A DNA stretch of 64,000 nt. Source: Lycium barbarum. Lineage: Eukaryota > Streptophyta > Magnoliopsida > Solanales > Solanaceae. The stretch spans positions 26,476,231 through 26,540,230 of the forward strand of contig NC_083344.1 in NCBI RefSeq assembly GCF_019175385.1. The letters run 5' to 3'. The position numbers and the translations under genes were made by a program. Each line of letters begins with the position of its first letter. Within the stretch, counting starts at the first letter, position 1. The notes below the pieces were generated by a model. That model had not been told where the DNA came from, made no database searches, and saw only the letters and a list, made by a program, of their open reading frames with translations. Of the stretch, positions 50,331 to 62,961 are shown one piece after another.

Positions 50331-51090
50331 TAAAGCATCACAATATACTACATAGCCATCTTCTCCCTTTGGAAGAGTCAAAACAGGTGCTGAAGTCAAC
50401 TTATCCTTCAACGTCTGAAAACTCTGCTCACAAGCATCTGTCCATTGGAACTTAGCTGATTTCTGAGTCAACTTGGTCAATGGGGTTGAAAGAGAGGAAA
50501 ATCCTTCTACGAACCTTCTATAATAACCTGCTAAGCCTAAGAAACTACGTATCTCTGTTGGTGCCGTGGCCTTGGCCAATCCTTCACAGCCCCAATCTTT
50601 TGGGCATCCACTCTAATGCCTTCTTCTGAAATAATGTGACCCAGAAAAGCCACGGAGTTCATCAGAACTCACACTTGTAAAACTTGGCATACAACTCTCA
50701 TTTTCAAAAATCCCCAAGCACTACTCGTAGATGTTCTGCATGATCATCCTCTGATGGTGAATAAACCAGAATATCATCTATAAACACAATCACGAAGAAA
50801 TCTAGGAAGGGTATGAATACACGATTCATCAAATCCATGAATACGGCTGGGGCATTAGTTAGCCCGAACGACATAACACGGAACTCATAGTGGCCATATC
50901 TAGTCTGGAATGTCGTCTTCGAAATGTCCTCTTCCTTCACCCTAACCTGATGGTATCCTGATCTCAAGTCTATCTTCGAGAAATATTTAGCGCCTTGCAA
51001 CTGGTCAAATAAATCATCGATCGTCGGGAGCGGATACTTATTCTTTACAGTCACTTTGTTCAATTGCCTATAATGGATATACATTCGCAA
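50331..51090 (-). pseudogene. K reverse transcriptase
   Basis: Motifs read right to left: [67 protein letters not shown] (catalytic FIDD kept), then [20 protein letters not shown] and [11 protein letters not shown], where LTR M begins. Cys of the CIDYRQ motif is replaced (YIHYRQ). A frameshift lies near 50575 (KDWPRPR...), and another break is between 50580 and 50704. Confidence 0.9.
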
Positions 51091-52417
51091 GGAGCCATCC
51101 TTCTTTCTTACAAATAATACCCGTGTTCCTCACGGTGAGGTGCTTGGCCTAATAAAGCCTTTCTCAAGCAAATCTTTCAACTGCTCCTTCAATTCTTTCA
51201 ACTCCGCAGGTGCCATCATATAAGGAGGAATAGATATTGGCTGAGTATCTGGCAATAAATCAATAGTAAAATCAATCTCTCTCTGGAGGAATGCCTGGAA
51301 GCTCCTCTAGAAACACTTCTGGGAACTCATTAACCACAGGGACGGACTGAAGAGTCGGCGACTCTTCTTGCATATCTTAACTCGAACTAGGTGAAAAATA
51401 AACCCTTTTCTGATCATCTTCTCTGTCGTAAGGTAGGAAATAAACCTACCCTTTGGCGAAACAACATTACCCTTCCACTCAAGAACTGGCTCATCGGGAA
51501 ACTGAAATCGAACTATCTTTGTTCTGCAATCAACATTAGCATAATAAGAAGCCAGCCAATCCATCCCCATAATGACATCAAAATCAATCATTTCTAACTC
51601 AATCAGATCCGCTACGGTATGGCGGTCACAAACTATAACAACACAGCCCCGGTATACTCACCTAGCTATAACTGGATCACCAATTGGCGTAGACACCTTA
51701 AAAGGTTTAATCAACTCGGGTTCTATCCCAAACTTGCCGGCAACAAAGGGCGTAACATATGATAAAGTGGAACCTGGGTCAAGCAGTCCATAAACATTAT
51801 GGGAGGAAACTGATAATATACATGTAACTACATCAGGAGACGTCTCACGATCCTGTCTACCAGCTAATGCATATAGGCGGTGCTGAGGATCGCTCGAGCT
51901 GGATGCTCCACTCCTCCCTCTACCCTGTCCTGCTAGTGCTTGGAAAGCTTGCCCTGAAGGGCATACTGCAGAAAAAGAACCAGCCATAGACCTCATAGGC
52001 TGAACCATACCTGTGCCAACCCTCATCGGACACTCCCTCATCCTGTGGCCTGACTGGCCATAAGCATAACAACCATCCAATCCCAAATGACACTGCCCAA
52101 CGTATAGCCTACCACACTGAGTACACTACGGCAACGATGGCCTCACCTGGCCTGAATCTGGTCGGTACTGAGAGCCTGATGCTCTAGAACTCTGGCCCGC
52201 TCTGGAATAAGAAGACCGATCAAACCCAGGGCCTGAAAATTACGGAGGTGCACTCCCTGTCGACTGATAGGAATATCTGAAATGCTACTGTCTCTGTCCT
52301 CCCCTGAACTCACCAACCATATAAAAAGATCTAGCCCTCTTACCACAGCCTCGGTCACGCTCACGCTCTAGCCTCCGCTGGCGTTTACAATCCTCCAAAT
52401 TCTATTCATACACTTGT
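51091..52417 (-). pseudogene. K Gag C-terminal half and protease
   Basis: Gag basic region (ERERDRGCGKRARSFYMVG), zinc knuckle GCYAYGQSGHRMREC, in which the second Cys is Tyr, a Gly/Ser-rich linker (GQGRGRSGASSSSD), then protease with YGLLDPGSTLSYVTPFVAGK (DPGS kept) and IMGMDWLASYYANVDCRTK. Frame breaks near 51657 and 51305. The upstream Gag sequence continues at 54818 beyond LTR N. Confidence 0.88.
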
Positions 52418-54817
52418 TGTTACACCTCGGAAAAATTTCATGTTGTTGCCTAAGTGAATAGACTAACATAGGGTAAGAAGTATATGTTTTTTTTACGAGC
52501 AAGAAGTAGCACTTAAAGGTTTCCATTAAGATTCCAAAGACGTTTGAAGCACGAGAAGAATGTTTATTAAAGAATGTTTTGCATAAGCCGTGTTTTGAAA
52601 AGCGGTTTGCAAAGCACCGAGTTTACATGAACTTAATGATGTCTTAAAGAAGATTTATAACACCCCTTAGATTGTTAATGAAGTGTTAAACAAGTGTTAA
52701 GAAGGTTCCATAAGGATTGGAGGCAAAACAAGTCGTCGAGGACAAGTTTTGGAGAACTGAGAATCATACGGTCCTTTATACGGACCGTATAAAAGACACG
52801 GCCGGTATAAGTTGCCCAGAAAAGGGGTCTTCACTGGAACCATTATACGGTCACACATACGGACCGTATAAATTGTACGGACCATATGTGTGTCCGTATA
52901 ATTGTGTCGGGATAGAATTTTATGTTTCAAATAAGAGGACCCCAAGTTCATATTTCATTTCTCATTTTTCTCTCCACACCTCAAGAAGTCTCTAGAACTC
53001 TCTCCACACTTCATCTACAAGAATCCAAGAGAAATTAAGGATCAACTTCATCAAACCAAGAGAATCAAGTGCATGAATGCTTACTAGGGTTGTACAAGTC
53101 AAGAAATCTCCTTGGATTGAAGCTAGGGTTTTTCCCAAGAGAAGTATTTTCATCTAAAGGTCATCCTCATACTATCAAAGGTAAGTTTTATGATCAATTC
53201 ATGTTATTTAGAGTATTGAGGGGTTGAAAGACTTGGATTATGGAAGGAAACAGAAATGGGTTACAAATATGAGAATAATGTCATTTTTGAGTAGTAGCTT
53301 AACATGAATCATGATTCTCGATATGTTGTGATTATAACTACGTTATAAATGATATTAAGAAAATGGGAGAAACATTATATGCGGATGAATGTAATGTTGT
53401 ATTATGATCATGGTTATGGATGACCTTGAGAGGAAATTATGGGAGTTGGATAATGACGGACTTGACAAAAGTTATTGATTATGATATTATGAATGTTATT
53501 ATTGATGATTGGGAGTTGTTATATGATATAGAGAAAGTAGTAGAAACAAAGGAGATGCTGCCCAATTTTCTCTAGCTTTAGTTCAAGCATGCTCATGTCA
53601 TCGATTATCTAATATTAGTACGAACTCTCTTGAAGGTAGAAACGTGAAAATTGGAGGTGAATGTTTAAGTGAGAAAGTAGCTAAACGAAAAGGTATGTAA
53701 GACTAGTCCCTTCGTTCTAAGGCATGATTCTTATGACATGAGTTTCTCGATCTCTCCATGACTTTCTTACATTCCGAAAACTATAAGTCAATATTGAAAA
53801 GAGCTTCTTATGAGATAGAGATAAGAGATACGTTATGAGTACGATAATGATGATGATGAGCCTAAGTTTAAAGATCCTAATTATGGTTCTTTGATGTTTT
53901 TCATTGTGTTACACTCACCTTATAATGCTAGTTCCTTCAAGGTGAGGCAGAATACTTATGAAACTCCATAATGGAATCGGGGGTTCACGACTTTACATCA
54001 CCCCGATAGAGTTATAGTTGTCTTTGAGTTTTTATACATGATTCATGATAAGTCTATGATGATGATATTACACCGCGCCTATATGGCTGGGCAGACACCG
54101 CTAAGGCGGGCAGCGTATTACACCATGTCCAGATGGCATGGGCAGACACCACTAGTGGGCGGCATAAGAAGTTTACCTCGGACGCGGGAGGCCTGGATGC
54201 GGGCTAATGATGATCACACCGTACCTATATGGCCGGGCAGCTTATATATATGCATACATGATATGATGATGTTACAAAGTAAGTTAGCACACATTATTTT
54301 AGTCTTAAGTGACAGACAGTCACAGGTTGTTGTTCCTTACTCTATGTCTCCTTGTTTCATCGATTTATTATTGTTGTTTATGCCATACATACTCAGTACA
54401 ATGTTCATACTGACGTCTTTTTGTTTGGACGCTGTGTTCATGCCGACAGGTAGACAGGGAGGTGACCTAGATTCATAGGAGCTATCAGCAGATTTACAGG
54501 AGCACCATTACTCCGGAGGTGCTATTTTGAGATATATGTTTTGTGTACATATATGGGCACGACGAGGTCTTGCCCGTCCTTATGTCTAGTACTCTAGTAG
54601 AGGCTCGTAGATACTTACGTGTGGGTAAGTTGTGTCCCATGATGATGTCAGTGTACATTTTGTATATCATTTTTGTAGTCGTGCGGGCTTATGTAATATC
54701 TATGTATAGCTTTGGGGTTTATATATATGTTCAGTTTGAGTATGATGAATAGTCTAATGAGTGGTGCTCGATAGTCAGCTCCGGGTACCTGTCATGGCCC
54801 CTAGTCGGGTCGTGACA
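52418..54817 (+). mobile_element. Solo LTR N in K gag
   Basis: 2400 bp, TGTTACACCTCGG to GTCGGGTCGTGACA; flanks CTTGT (52413-52417) and CCTGT (54818-54822), a 4/5 duplication. Same family as D: ATACGGACCGTAT words (52765-52910), AAAG/GTAAGT at 53181, AAAG/GTATGTAAG near 53692, GCTAAGGCGGGC near 54101, and the hairpin near 54395. Its last 321 bp are copied in inverse orientation at 55121-55441. Confidence 0.9.
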
Positions 54818-55441
54818 CCTGTATACAGGAAATATCCATGCCTGGCTGTAATGCAGTAGTCGTACACTTATCTATTAAGTGTGGCCCTAGACCAACCACG
54901 AAGCGATGAACTCTATTCTCCATCTCAGCCACCATGGCTGGGGCATACCTAGCCAAGGAATCGAAATACACACAATACTCCTTGGCTAGGTATGCCCCAG
55001 CCATGGTGGCTGAGATGGAGAATAGAGTTCATCGCTTCGTGGTTGGTCTAGGGCCACACTTAATAGATAAGTGTACGACTACTGCATTACAGCCAGGCAT
55101 GGATATTTCCTGTATACAGGTGTCACGACCCGACTAGGGGCCATGACAGGTACCCGGAGCTGACTATCGAGCACCACTCATTAGACTATTCATCATACTC
55201 AAACTGAACATATATATAAACCACAAAGCTATACATAGATATTACATAAGCCCGCACGACTACAAAAATGATATACAAAATGTACACTGACATCATCATG
55301 GGACACAACTTACCCACACGTAAGTATCTACGAGCCTCTACTAGAGTACTAGACATAAGGACGTGCAAGACCTCGTCGTGCCCATATATGTACACAAAAC
55401 ATATATCTCAAAATAGCACCTCCGGAGTAATGGTGCTCCTG
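54497..55441. repeat. Near-perfect palindrome, ~462-bp arms, 19-bp spacer
   Basis: Left arm 54497-54959, spacer 54960-54978, right arm 54979-55441. Position x pairs with 109938 minus x over the whole length without indels. I find about two mismatches (near 54563 and 54717). Each arm contains the 3' end of LTR N, its target duplication and 142 bp of K gag. Outside the arms the flanks are unrelated. Confidence 0.95.
54818..54978 (-). pseudogene. K Gag capsid fragment
   Basis: Minus strand EYCVYFDSLARYAPAMVAEM, then ENRVHRFVVGLGPHLIDK and LQPGMDISCIQV, matching L Gag (SLARYAPAM, RVHRFVSGLGPHI). It ends at the breakpoint of the inverted duplication. The start of Gag is lost. Confidence 0.9.
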
Positions 55442-55475
55442 AAATGTAAGAACCTGTCTACTCGGGCTCGCCCGA
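55442..55475. other. Filler between palindrome and K 5' LTR
   Basis: 34 bp (AAATGTAAGAACCTG ... GGGCTCGCCCG) of unclear origin at the rearrangement junction. Confidence 0.6.
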
Positions 55476-58400
55476 TGAGTCGTGATGAGTGTCTGACCTC
55501 TAGCGACCAAACACCCCTATACTCATATCTGAACCTTACTGAATAACAAGGGCCCATAAGTGGCTTAAACTGATCTCATAGATAGGCGACATCAAGAACT
55601 CTGAACAATCTGTATATACATAAACATGCTGAAAGAACGGTGCAAGCCAGTTAGGCCGCTACATATACTGTACACAAAAGAATAGAAGCCGACAAGGCTA
55701 CATCATCTGACTAATACGTACAACTATCTACAGACCTCTACTAGAATAGAAGCTGTAGAAAGGACGGGACAGGGCCCCGTCATAGCCATCTATATACATC
55801 TCAAAAGAATGGCATACCAAAATAGACTGCAACTCCGGATCAAATGGAGTGCATTGATCACTGCTGGATAAAGCTCCTACTAAGTTAGACCACCGGCCTG
55901 TATACCTGTACCTGCGGGCATGAACGCAACCCCCCGAGCAACGAGGAGTCAGTACGGATAATGTACTGAGTATGTAAGACATAAGAATAAGATATATATG
56001 TAAGAATCACGAATAAGATCTGAACTCATAAGCTGAAATAACTATATGCATGTACTTGTATGAACTAGTATCTGTATGTATCTGCATGAATCTATATAAC
56101 TGAAAATGCCACTGTGGGCGTAGAATATGCATGCTCATGCCTATCAATGAAGGTCATACATATAGATATATGTTCGTGAATAATGCCTGATATGTGTGCG
56201 TGTATAACGCCTGTCAAGCCTCTATGGCATCTCATCATATCGTATCGGATCCTGTGCGGCCATAATCAATATCGTCAATATCATCATCACTGTGCACCAG
56301 CTGATCAGGTGGTAATGCGTATATAACGCCTATATCTCTTCTTGTACCCCACATATATCTAATATTCGCGTATATAACGCCTTCTGATCACAGGTCGATG
56401 TACATGGATATATAATAAATGTAATGCATGAGTAAACTGTATACATAGAACTGGATACATAAAACTAGACCTATGAACAGAAGGAATCATCATAAACGGG
56501 GTACATGAATCATCAAAGACTGAAGTACTCCTAATGCTTCTAAGAGTAGAGTAATATGGAAGCTCACTTACTCACTCGTTGGCTCATATCATAGGATCAT
56601 GCCAAAGGAAAGAAAAGATAGCCTTAACATACCTTGAAGTATATCCAATCGTCCAACTCCTACCTCTTGAACTTGTAAGTCTATAATTAAGATAACATAG
56701 GACTTAATTAAACTATTTACTTCACTTACTAACCATCTTTAGATATATATAGAGCTTAACGATTTGTAGACAAAGATTTCTTGTAACCTTACAACTCTTC
56801 AACTTCACATTCGGTCCAACATCAACCACAACAACAAAGACAACACTCATATAACAAAATATACTTAAATCCATTTCTAATCATCTCTTAACATAACCCC
56901 AAATCACTATCTTAACCTTCATCAACTTACCATTTCCACAAATAACCTCTCTTTGCTTAAAACCACTAAATCCGTGGGCCGTGACTAGTGCCCTAACTGG
57001 ACACCCATACAGACTTGATTACCAGATCGACATATCAAAGACTTATTCAAATTTAACATACGTTATTTATACGGATACTGAGAAACAGACGTCATCTTAA
57101 GCGGTCACCTCTAACAGAAATATCATACCAAAAGCCGGCAGGCTGGCGGAATACAAATCCCCCGAATATACATACATATACAAACATGTGGGCCGTTTTG
57201 GCCATAATAGCAAACGGGACCGCTTAAGGCACAAATCACAGACATAATCGAACAAACATGACCCATGACCCACATATATGTCTACAGGCCTCTACAAACC
57301 GTAACAGAAACATATGACGGGACAGGGCCCCGCCGTACCCCCAAATAGTCATATATACAGAAACATGTATAACAAAAGATATGTACCAAAAATATGAGCT
57401 CCGGATCAAAGGAGTACTACAAATAGCAGAATAAGTGTCCTACACTGGCGGGTCACCTGAACGAACGTCTGTACCTGCGGGCATGAAACGCAGCCCCCGA
57501 AGAAAGGGGGTCAGTACGAAATATGTACTGAGTATGTAAAACATGAAATACAGTAATCCAAATCATGACTGAAGTGAGGAGTGCAGAAAATGGATACAAA
57601 ATTAGTATATCAAAACCTGTGCTGAAAATATAAATAATGCAAATAAAAATCATGCATAGGGCTCAGGAACGTGGTCGCCACTCCGACGCTGGCACCACAA
57701 CACATCATACTCCAGAAGGTTTCAAATCTCCGTACAATCCTCGAACATATCATATCATCATAACATATCACAACATCAGAACACATCATATGCCATATCA
57801 CATCATAACGCCGTATATAAGCGGTACCCGGCCCTATGGCGAGGTCTCGGAAACCGTAACACATCATACTGCCGAATATAACATAGTACGCACGATCGCA
57901 AAACCGGCCCGGGATCCGGCGAACGATATCATAGTAGTATGCACGAGCGGAGTAGTGAGGAAACCATATGCATATAAGTACATAAATAAATTTCAAAACT
58001 CGATGGATAAATATATATACCGATATCAGAAAGCTCAGAAACAAGTATCGAGTCAATCGGAATTAGTATACGAAAGTTACGAGCTTTTGAAGTACAGAAC
58101 CTTTTAAAAACATTTCATAAGCCATATTTGGAAATTCAAGTATCATTCATATTAGGTAACTTTCGAATAACATTATGGATCGAATCAAATGGAGGATTTA
58201 GGACCATATTTACGTATCAAAATATTCATCAAAGACTTTAGTCATCTCGATCTTCTTTCAAACAACATTCAGAACCATAACACTAGAATCTTCGAACATC
58301 ATAAATACGTATCAAGCCATATGGAATAGCTTATGGAAGTCAAAGATATTAGCCATCCTAGTGGCTCTAAGAATAGGATTTTCTTTAGAAGCATACATAT

Positions 58401-60471
58401 ACGTTATTGGTTCATTTCAGAAAGGTCATGCCAAAAGAAGGAAAGGTAGGCTTTACATACCTCGATCGCTCGCTAACCAAATCCCGACTCAAGTCTCGGG
58501 CTCTCCAATATCTACAATAACGTTATCAATTACCAAACATTAGCTACAAGTACTTAAAAATCCAATTTTAACTAGTACTTGTCTACAGAAATTTCGGCAG
58601 CATCTCCCCTGTAAATTCAACATCCCCGAGAATTTAACTCGGCCAAATTCATCAGCAACCATACCAACAATACCAACAACCATACCAATAACATCAAGAA
58701 TAAATTTAAAGCACATTCTAATATTAGTAACCTTCTATCTCTACGTAGCTAATCACATTCAATTTAACTACGTATTTTCAAGCCAATATCAACGCTCACA
58801 TATTCATTACTAATCCAAGATCATTCAAATACAATTCAAAAGCATTTCAAACAATCTACAAAATATTCAAACAATCCCACCAACATCATATTCCACCCGA
58901 AATCTCCACAAATGCAACAAGGCTACAACGTCGCATTTTCTTCTTCCAATTTCATCAACAACAACAACAATTCACACTTTAGCAACTCCATTTCCATAAT
59001 TACATAAAAACTATATTAAAATCACATAATTTCCTACAACAACTTACAACCAATTTTCATGCCAACTTGAACCATTAGTCTTCCATTTACATCACAAGGC
59101 CACAACAACACAATTAACATACTAAATAAATTTAATTCATCTTCCTTCACCAATAGGAACCACACGGCCACACATACACAACACACCCACACGACCCACA
59201 CACAACACACGACATTTCCATGATTTTCATTCAATTCTACTCACTACAACATATATATATAAACCTTCCATAACATAAAAAGGATAGAATCCTTACCTTT
59301 TCTTCAAATTTTCACTTGCCACAAAAGTAGTTTTCTCGCTTAAATAACTATACCACGTTGAAGAGGGTCTTGAACTTAGCAAGAATACTAGAAAATTATG
59401 ATTTTTGGATCAAAGGTTGATGGGCTAAAAAATTTCCTCTCTTTCTCTCCCTTGGCCGAACTCTTCTTGCTCTCACTCTCTCTCTTTTGTTTTGTCTTGA
59501 ATGTTCTAGTGTGTTGAAGACTAGTGGCCCCTTCATTTTATTTATTACTTGGATTAAATCTATCACATGGGCTTGGGCCATTTTCCCTTCTATGGCCGGC
59601 CACTTACACCCATTGGGCCATTTTTTTTTTACTTTTTCCTAGCCCAATTACTTGGTTAATATTTTGTAATTCACGAAACTAATTTCCAAAATTCCAATTT
59701 TGCCCTTAGCCTTCCTCGATATTTCTGCATCAATATTTTTCATAAACAACATATATATTAAATAAGATCAAAATGTTGCCTTATCTCTTATTAGTCACAA
59801 TTATTTCAATTTATCCGAATGTGCAAAATTACGGGATATAACAATAAATAACTTAGATACAAGGGTAGAAATCATTTGCATACCTTGAGGGTCTAAGAAT
59901 CCAAAGATCAACTTTAACTCCAATTTCCTAAGCTTTCCAACTTGAAGAAACCCTAGAAACAATCTTCTTCTTCACAAGCTTGGGCTTACGAGGCTCGGAT
60001 CTTACCAAATCCCCGCTAATATGATAGATTGGGAGTAAATATACTAGGGTTTTCTCTGACTTGGAAGAGAGAAAATGAGTATTAAAGTCGTGAACCACAT
60101 ATTTATACAAGGAATTAAAAAGTCCCCAGCGGTACGGTTCGACGAGCGGGTCGACGACTAGTCGACTTTCCCGTCGACCTGTGCCTATAGATTCAAGGCT
60201 GCAGAAGCCCATCGATGCCGCATAACGATGGTCCGTCGATCATGTCGACGACCCGTCGACGATGACTGGTGTCTGCAGACTTCTCCAGTTCAGTTCAGAT
60301 CGCGTCGATTCGATTCGTTCAACTTCTAATCCCGTAAATTGCCAGGATCACCTGCTGGTACCCTTATACACGGGGTAAGACACTTTCTACCTCCGAAACC
60401 CAAATTCGAGTCTCTAGTCCCATGGCCTAACCGACTAGGAAACCATAGGTTCTTCTATGACGCAAATGAGA
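55476..60471 (-). mobile_element. 5' LTR of K, U5 tip missing, split by O
   Basis: It matches the 3' LTR from about base 17 onward (ATGAGTCGTGATGAGTGTC against ATGAGTTGTGACGAGTGTC). The first 17 bp and the PBS are lost next to the palindrome. It retains the empty site for D near 56132. K sequence is 55476-56970 and 59844-60471. Confidence 0.88.
56971..59843 (-). mobile_element. LTR O in K's 5' LTR
   Basis: 2873 bp, family of I, J, M. The U3 end ACGGGATATAACA is intact. The U5 end begins TCCGTGGGCC, lacking about 14 bases. K's 3' LTR shows the uninterrupted target (ACTAAAATCCTTGATAAATA near 24519); about 7 bp of it are missing here, so there is a target deletion instead of a duplication. Hairpins near 57315 and 57511, and donor-like AAG/GTAAGG at 59295-59296. 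Confidence 0.88.
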
Positions 60472-60887
60472 GGCGAAACAATCGAGTTTCATCGTAAGTT
60501 AATTGGCGTAGACTTGGAGAGCGGGACTATCTTTGAGGTTATAAGGGATTAGTCATGTTAATATTAAGTATACTTGAGTTTAAGATCATGTTTAGTAAGT
60601 GTATAGAAGGATGAAGTCCCGAAATGATTTTGGACTTAAAATTGTGATGACAGTGATTGGAAATAATATTTTGTACGTGCATAAAGAGGTTATGGATTAG
60701 TGTTATACCACATGATTACGATAATGAGTATAGGAAGTGCGATAAAAGTGATTACTATTTAAGTGAATTGAGATCAACAAATTAATTATGTGGGTAATTG
60801 GTTAAATGTTGGAATAAAGTGGGAGAGTACGAAGTTAATTATTGTATTAAGTAGGATTAAATGGATAATTACTGGGTGGATATAGAG

Positions 60888-61168
60888 GTTGTTTGGATGG
60901 GCTTAAAAAAAGTATCTTATAAGCCGAAAATAGCTTATAAGCCAAAAAAAAAAAATAAGTTGGGGTAGCCCAACTTATTGTTTTTGGCTTATAAGCTGTT
61001 TTCAGTTTATAAGCTGTTTTAGATAAGCTAAGCCTAACGGGCCCAATTATTTTTTTGGGCTTATTTTAAGCACAAAATGGCTTATAAGCTGGCCAGCCAA
61101 ACACTAAAAAAAGCTGAAAACAACTTATAAGCTATTTTCAGCAGCTTATAAGCCAATCCAAACGAGCT
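60888..61168. mobile_element. hAT-like MITE in E
   Basis: GTTGTTTGGATGGGCTTA on the left mirrors TAAGCCAATCCAAACGAGC on the right. The interior is built from GGCTTATAAGC words. About 280 bp, noncoding. Confidence 0.75.
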
Positions 61169-62463
61169 CATAATCTACAAGAATCATTGAAATGTGGCAG
61201 CAAGTTAATGGGCATATGACACATAAGGTGATGGTGGCATATTAATGTTAGGTGGCAAAAGTTTGGTTTATGGATGACACGTGTAAAGGCTTAAAAAAGG
61301 GGGATGCAATTATGTATCATGTTATCTCACTATAGGGAGAAGGAATTTGGAGGAAAAAGAATTATATGCACAAAAACTTACTATATTCAGCGACTTACCA
61401 TATACAGAACCTTACCATATGCAGTAACGTTCCAAGAAAAATTCATTAAGGCAGCAACGAACCCAACAAAAATATATCCAGCAATGTTTTCCTTTTTAGG
61501 AAATTCTTTCTTGCACTTTGAAAAAAAAACTATACTTTCACTTTGAGTATTCTTTTCTGCACCAAATCATTCCAACAACTTAAATGGAGGAGAAATTCTT
61601 TGGGAAGATATTGGAGAAGCAACGTTAATTAATTTCGTTACGGGTTCCGCTCACCGCTTCGATCTCGTTGTTCCGTTTTGTCGTGTTGTTGAATCCTGGC
61701 TTTCTTCGAAGTGAAGTAAGGCGGAGGAAGAGTAGTTCTTGGCATATAAGGTAAGAATTACCCTCTCCTAGATATATTTAAGTTCATCGAGGTCATAGTT
61801 AAATTGTGGGATGAGAAATACAAAAATTTTACCTTAACTCGTATTTGATGTTGGTGTTGGCTTATGGGCTGTTTGCGGTTGTTTTGGAACTTGTTATTGT
61901 TGTGTAGTTGATATAGCTTCCTTGTATATAGATAGTAATTGGTGTTGTTATTGTGATGTGTTGCTGTACTTCATGAATTTGGTGGAAGGAAGTGTATAAA
62001 GATATCGTATACGAGACGTATATTGAGCTGTTTTGATGTATATCTTTGAAAGTTGATGATTTGAGTTCCAAGAGACATATATAAAGTTGTTTTTGCTGTT
62101 TCTATTATATTGTGTTGTTGAATTGAATTGGAGTTAGAGGGAAGCGAAGATTACAAGGGAAATGCTACCCGAATTTATGGAAGTTGATTACGAGCTTAGA
62201 GAAGTATTGTATGAACCTTTTTCGAGTTGTTTACGGTTTCCTTTACCTTGATTGTAGATTGGCCAGTGTTGGAAGCATAAGTTGAGCTAATCATGTAAGC
62301 GACAAAGGTATGTTAAGGTTAACCTTTCCTTCATTCTTTTGGCATGGTCTATATGGAAACAAAATATAACCAAATGTTTCTCATAATGACTCTATTCCTA
62401 GAAGTGTTAAGAGTTTATGTCTTTGTTTCCCAGATGATGATATTGATCATATCTTGAGTTCCT

Positions 62464-62765
62464 AAGTCCCGAAGGGGCATATATATAAGGTTTCATATTT
62501 ATATACATTTTCATATGGATTCTAAGTCCCGAAGGGGGCGTATGATAATATGAAGATGTTCTTAACAAGGTAGGAAGGCAACGATTTGAAAGTCACTCCG
62601 AAGGGAGTTCCGAGTTTCATAAGTCTTGTCATGAATAATCTATACATACATATTTATATACTTATGCATCATGATACTATGGTGAATGGGAAGGGCTATG
62701 GCGTTATATACACAAACTGCCTGATCAGCTGGTATATGATGATTATAATGCCCGAAGGGGCTGAT
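62464..62765 (+). repeat. Dispersed CCCGAAGGGG units in E
   Basis: AGTCCCGAAGGGGCATATAT and AGTCCCGAAGGGGGCGTATG, then CACTCCGAAGGGAG and GCCCGAAGGGGCTGATATG. It is the family-specific array at the position where other LTRs carry their own. Confidence 0.7.
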
Positions 62766-62961
62766 ATGATGTGATGCTCGATGGAGCGAATAGGTAAAGC
62801 CATATATTTACATACATATATGATATTCATGTATTGCATTGCATTTTCATCACATTCATTGTATTCAAAAAGGTTGTATGCCCTATGGACGGACTATGAT
62901 ACACATAGGTGCACAGTCATTCAGATGTGGTTATGCATACGAGAGTAGTAGAGGGACATAT

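Larger units (their letters stand above)
60477..62961 (+). mobile_element. LTR-like element E, continued
   Basis: It continues E after K: AACAATCGAGTTTCATCG. It carries LTR landmarks: donor-like TAAG/GTAAGA at 61751, GGGAAATGCTACCCGAATTT near 62157, AAAG/GTATGTTAAGG near 62307, and AGTCCCGAAGGGG units at 62464-62765. The 3' hairpins and end are not reached before LTR P begins. Confidence 0.65.

Noticed and set aside
54038..54478. 146-codon ORF
   Set aside because: Lies in LTR N over the GCTAAGGCGGGC array and 3' hairpins; the family member D has no matching ORF.
54960..54978. The palindrome as a pure assembly artefact
   Set aside because: Arms carry about two differences, and the right arm ends in unrelated sequence that continues into K's LTR, which a fold-back read would not do. 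It still deserves a read-level check.
57610..58107. 148- and 156-codon overlapping ORFs on both strands
   Set aside because: They lie in LTR O; no counterparts in the sibling LTRs I, J or M.
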